DNA of 43,312 nt, taken from Flavobacteriaceae bacterium ASP10-09a (lineage in GTDB: Bacteria; Bacteroidota; Bacteroidia; Flavobacteriales; Flavobacteriaceae). This document shows positions 41,612 to 43,312 of the stretch, one piece after another. The notes below the pieces were generated by a model. That model had not been told where the DNA came from and made no database searches. It was given only the letters and a program-made list of their open reading frames with translations. The position numbers and the translations under genes are program-made. Numbering within the stretch: position 1 is the stretch's first letter; each line of letters begins with the position of its first letter. The stretch lies in the NCBI GenBank assembly GCA_000981625.1, contig LAQA01000029.1, positions 25,183 to 68,494 of the forward strand, written 5' to 3'.

Positions 41612-43312
41612 ATGAAACAGTTTTTAACATTTTTACTTCTTCTAACACTCTTATCTGCTTGCTCTAGTGAGTCTAGTAAAATAGTAAAACATCAAATCCT
41701 GTATTATGGAGGTGATATTATTACTATGAATGGTGACGAACCCAATTATATGGAATCAATGGTCTCTAATGGTGATTCTATTGCATTTATTGGAAATCTT
41801 AGTGAAGCTGAAAAATTGTTTCCAAATGCAAAGAAATCAAATCTAGACGGAAAAACATTACTTCCTGGGTTTATTGATGCACATGCGCATTTTGCAGGTT
41901 TCCCTAGTCAATCTATTGGAGCGCAAATACTTCCTCCGCCAGATGCTGGGGCAAATAATATCGAATCTTTAATTCAGATATTAAAAGATTGGTCTACTCC
42001 TGAAAATATTAAATTAACGGGCTGGATTTTCGGAATGGGGTTTGACGATTCAGTTTTAGAGGAAAAAAGATTTCCAACCAAAAGTGATTTAGACAAAGTT
42101 TCCACAGCGCATCCTATTATGATTGTTCATATTTCTGGACATTTTTGCGTGGTAAATACTAAGGGACTAGAATTGTTGAAGATTACCTCAGAAACACCGA
42201 ATCCAGAAGGCGGTCTAATAAGACGAATTACTGGCACACAAGAACCAAACGGTGTCTTGGAAGAATTAGCTGCCATACCATATATGCCTGAAGTTTTAGG
42301 TCCTAAAAGCGAAGAAGCCTTAAAAGTATTTCTAACGGCAGGTCAAAATATGGCGCTGTCTTATGGATATACAACCGTTCAAGAAGGAAGAGCCATGAAA
42401 GGTTCGCATCTTTTTTTAGAGCATGCGGCAACTACTGATTTCTTAAAACTCGATGTTGTCAGTTATATCGATTACTCCATTGCGGATTCTTTATTAAAAT
42501 CTGACTGGTACAGTTCCACCTATAAAAAGCACTACAGAATAGCGGGTGTAAAACTTACGCTAGATGGATCACCACAAGGAAGAACAGCTTGGAGAACACA
42601 GCCCTACTTGATTCCGCCAGATGGCGCAAAAGAAGGGTATTTAGGCTATCCCGCTATTCCTTCGGATGAAGAAGTTGAAAAAATTTATGAACAAGCTTTT
42701 AAAAATAACTGGCAAATACATACGCATGCAAACGGTGATGCTGCGATGGATCAAATGATTAGAACACTAAAAAAGGTAACAGATATCTACGGCAATGAGG
42801 GCAGACGAGATGTGCTTATTCATGGGCAATATGTCCGGGAAGATCAACTAGATGATTTTAAGGATTTAAATATAATCGCGTCTCTTTTTCCACTGCACAC
42901 TTTTTATTGGGGAGATTGGCACAAAGAAATCATTGGTGATAGTTTGGGGAATAAAATTAGTCCAACGAGAACAGCACTAAATAAAGGATTAAAAATTACA
43001 ATTCATACGGATGCTCCTGTCGCTTTACCAAATTTAATGCGCGTTATATGGACCGCAACCAATCGAGTTTCGAGATCCGGTAAAATTATAGGTAAGAATG
43101 AAAGACTAACCCCTTATGAAGCTTTGAAATGCATTACTGAATGGTCCGCTTATCAGCATTTTGAAGAAGATAATAAAGGGACGCTCGAAGTTGGTAAACT
43201 TGCAGATTTGGTGATTCTAAATGCAAATCCTTTAAAAGTTAAGCTTAATGATATCAAAGATATTGTCGTTGCTGAAACGATCAAAGAAGGAATCACCGTT
43301 TACAAAAAAGAA
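41612..43312 (+). CDS. Lipoprotein amidohydrolase, YtcJ-like (3' end cut by window edge)
   Basis: The frame is open from the ATG at 41612 to the right edge, 567 residues with no stop; family length suggests only a few residues are missing. It has a lipoprotein signal (FLLLLTLLSACSSES, Cys17). The amidohydrolase metal site begins with GFIDAHAHFAGF. Later motifs are QIHTHANGDAAMDQ, LIHGQYV and IHTDAPVALPN, and the C-terminal beta-sandwich returns with GTLEVGKLADLVILNANP. This order fits the YtcJ/amidohydrolase-3 group, whose substrates are mostly unknown. No promoter box is obvious. The gene seems slightly less AT-rich than its neighbours by eye. Confidence 0.9.
   Translation, partial: MKQFLTFLLLLTLLSACSSESSKIVKHQILYYGGDIITMNGDEPNYMESMVSNGDSIAFIGNLSEAEKLFPNAKKSNLDGKTLLPGFIDAHAHFAGFPSQSIGAQILPPPDAGANNIESLIQILKDWSTPENIKLTGWIFGMGFDDSVLEEKRFPTKSDLDKVSTAHPIMIVHISGHFCVVNTKGLELLKITSETPNPEGGLIRRITGTQEPNGVLEELAAIPYMPEVLGPKSEEALKVFLTAGQNMALSYGYTTVQEGRAMKGSHLFLEHAATTDFLKLDVVSYIDYSIADSLLKSDWYSSTYKKHYRIAGVKLTLDGSPQGRTAWRTQPYLIPPDGAKEGYLGYPAIPSDEEVEKIYEQAFKNNWQIHTHANGDAAMDQMIRTLKKVTDIYGNEGRRDVLIHGQYVREDQLDDFKDLNIIASLFPLHTFYWGDWHKEIIGDSLGNKISPTRTALNKGLKITIHTDAPVALPNLMRVIWTATNRVSRSGKIIGKNERLTPYEALKCITEWSAYQHFEEDNKGTLEVGKLADLVILNANPLKVKLNDIKDIVVAETIKEGITVYKKE

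Noticed and set aside
1-43312. CRISPR arrays, insertion sequences, prophage, integrases, toxin-antitoxin or defence genes
   Set aside because: I looked for regularly spaced repeats, transposase motifs and terminal inverted repeats, and for known defence domains, and found none.

Overview
The window is low-GC DNA from a marine-type member of the Flavobacteriaceae (Bacteroidota); the proteins look most like Polaribacter and its relatives, but I cannot fix the genus. Supporting signs are Bacteroidota promoters (TTTG, about 20 bp, TAnnTTTG), almost no Shine-Dalgarno sequences, a fused metX/aspartokinase/homoserine dehydrogenase gene, DUF3857 and 'putative porin' families, and many short signal peptides and lipoproteins. 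There is no sign of a prophage, insertion sequence, CRISPR array or integrated element. It reads as ordinary chromosome with unusually legible RNA-level control.

Layout. 1-2178: 5' part of a secreted metzincin protease (minus strand, cut by the left edge). 2.2-7.3 kb: lipB, a nucleoid-associated protein, rnhB, a putative porin and a small frameshifted gene. 7.25-12.2 kb: GNAT acetyltransferase, NhaC antiporter, a membrane metal-dependent hydrolase, and a methionine gamma-lyase-type enzyme divergent from an Lrp/AsnC regulator across a large inverted repeat. 12.4-18.7 kb: two tandem DUF3857 transglutaminase-like proteins, a 29-residue CDGSH mini-protein, a YceI lipoprotein, dtd and rsgA. 18.9-23.05 kb: the complete phenylalanine/tyrosine operon (pheA, aminotransferase, tyrA, DAHP synthase-chorismate mutase). 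23.3-31.1 kb: a formylglycine-generating-type lipoprotein, a 40-residue membrane peptide, tRNA-Asp, a DUF58 protein, an M1 aminopeptidase, thioredoxin, a 2Fe-2S ferredoxin and a PagL-like outer-membrane protein. 31.6-38.8 kb: the methionine block (metX-thrA fusion, OsmC, metY, divergent metK). 38.9-43.3 kb: a large DUF5117 metalloprotease and a lipoprotein amidohydrolase cut by the right edge.

The most striking content is regulatory. First, the Phe/Tyr operon has a promoter, then a 26-codon leader ORF with alternating Phe and Tyr codons (RFYFYFYFH), then mutually exclusive antiterminator and terminator hairpins just before pheA. This is a translation-coupled attenuator sensing the two end products of the operon. 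Second, the metY-metK intergenic region carries two different SAM riboswitch classes back to back: a SAM-I (S-box) aptamer plus terminator reading leftwards into metY-osmC-metX/thrA, and a SAM-II-type aptamer with long loops plus a candidate terminator reading rightwards into metK. With the nearby methionine gamma-lyase/Lrp pair, both methionine synthesis and breakdown are represented.

All calls are from reading the sequence; no database search or folding program was run. Family names rest on recalled motifs, and promoter calls are pattern matches.
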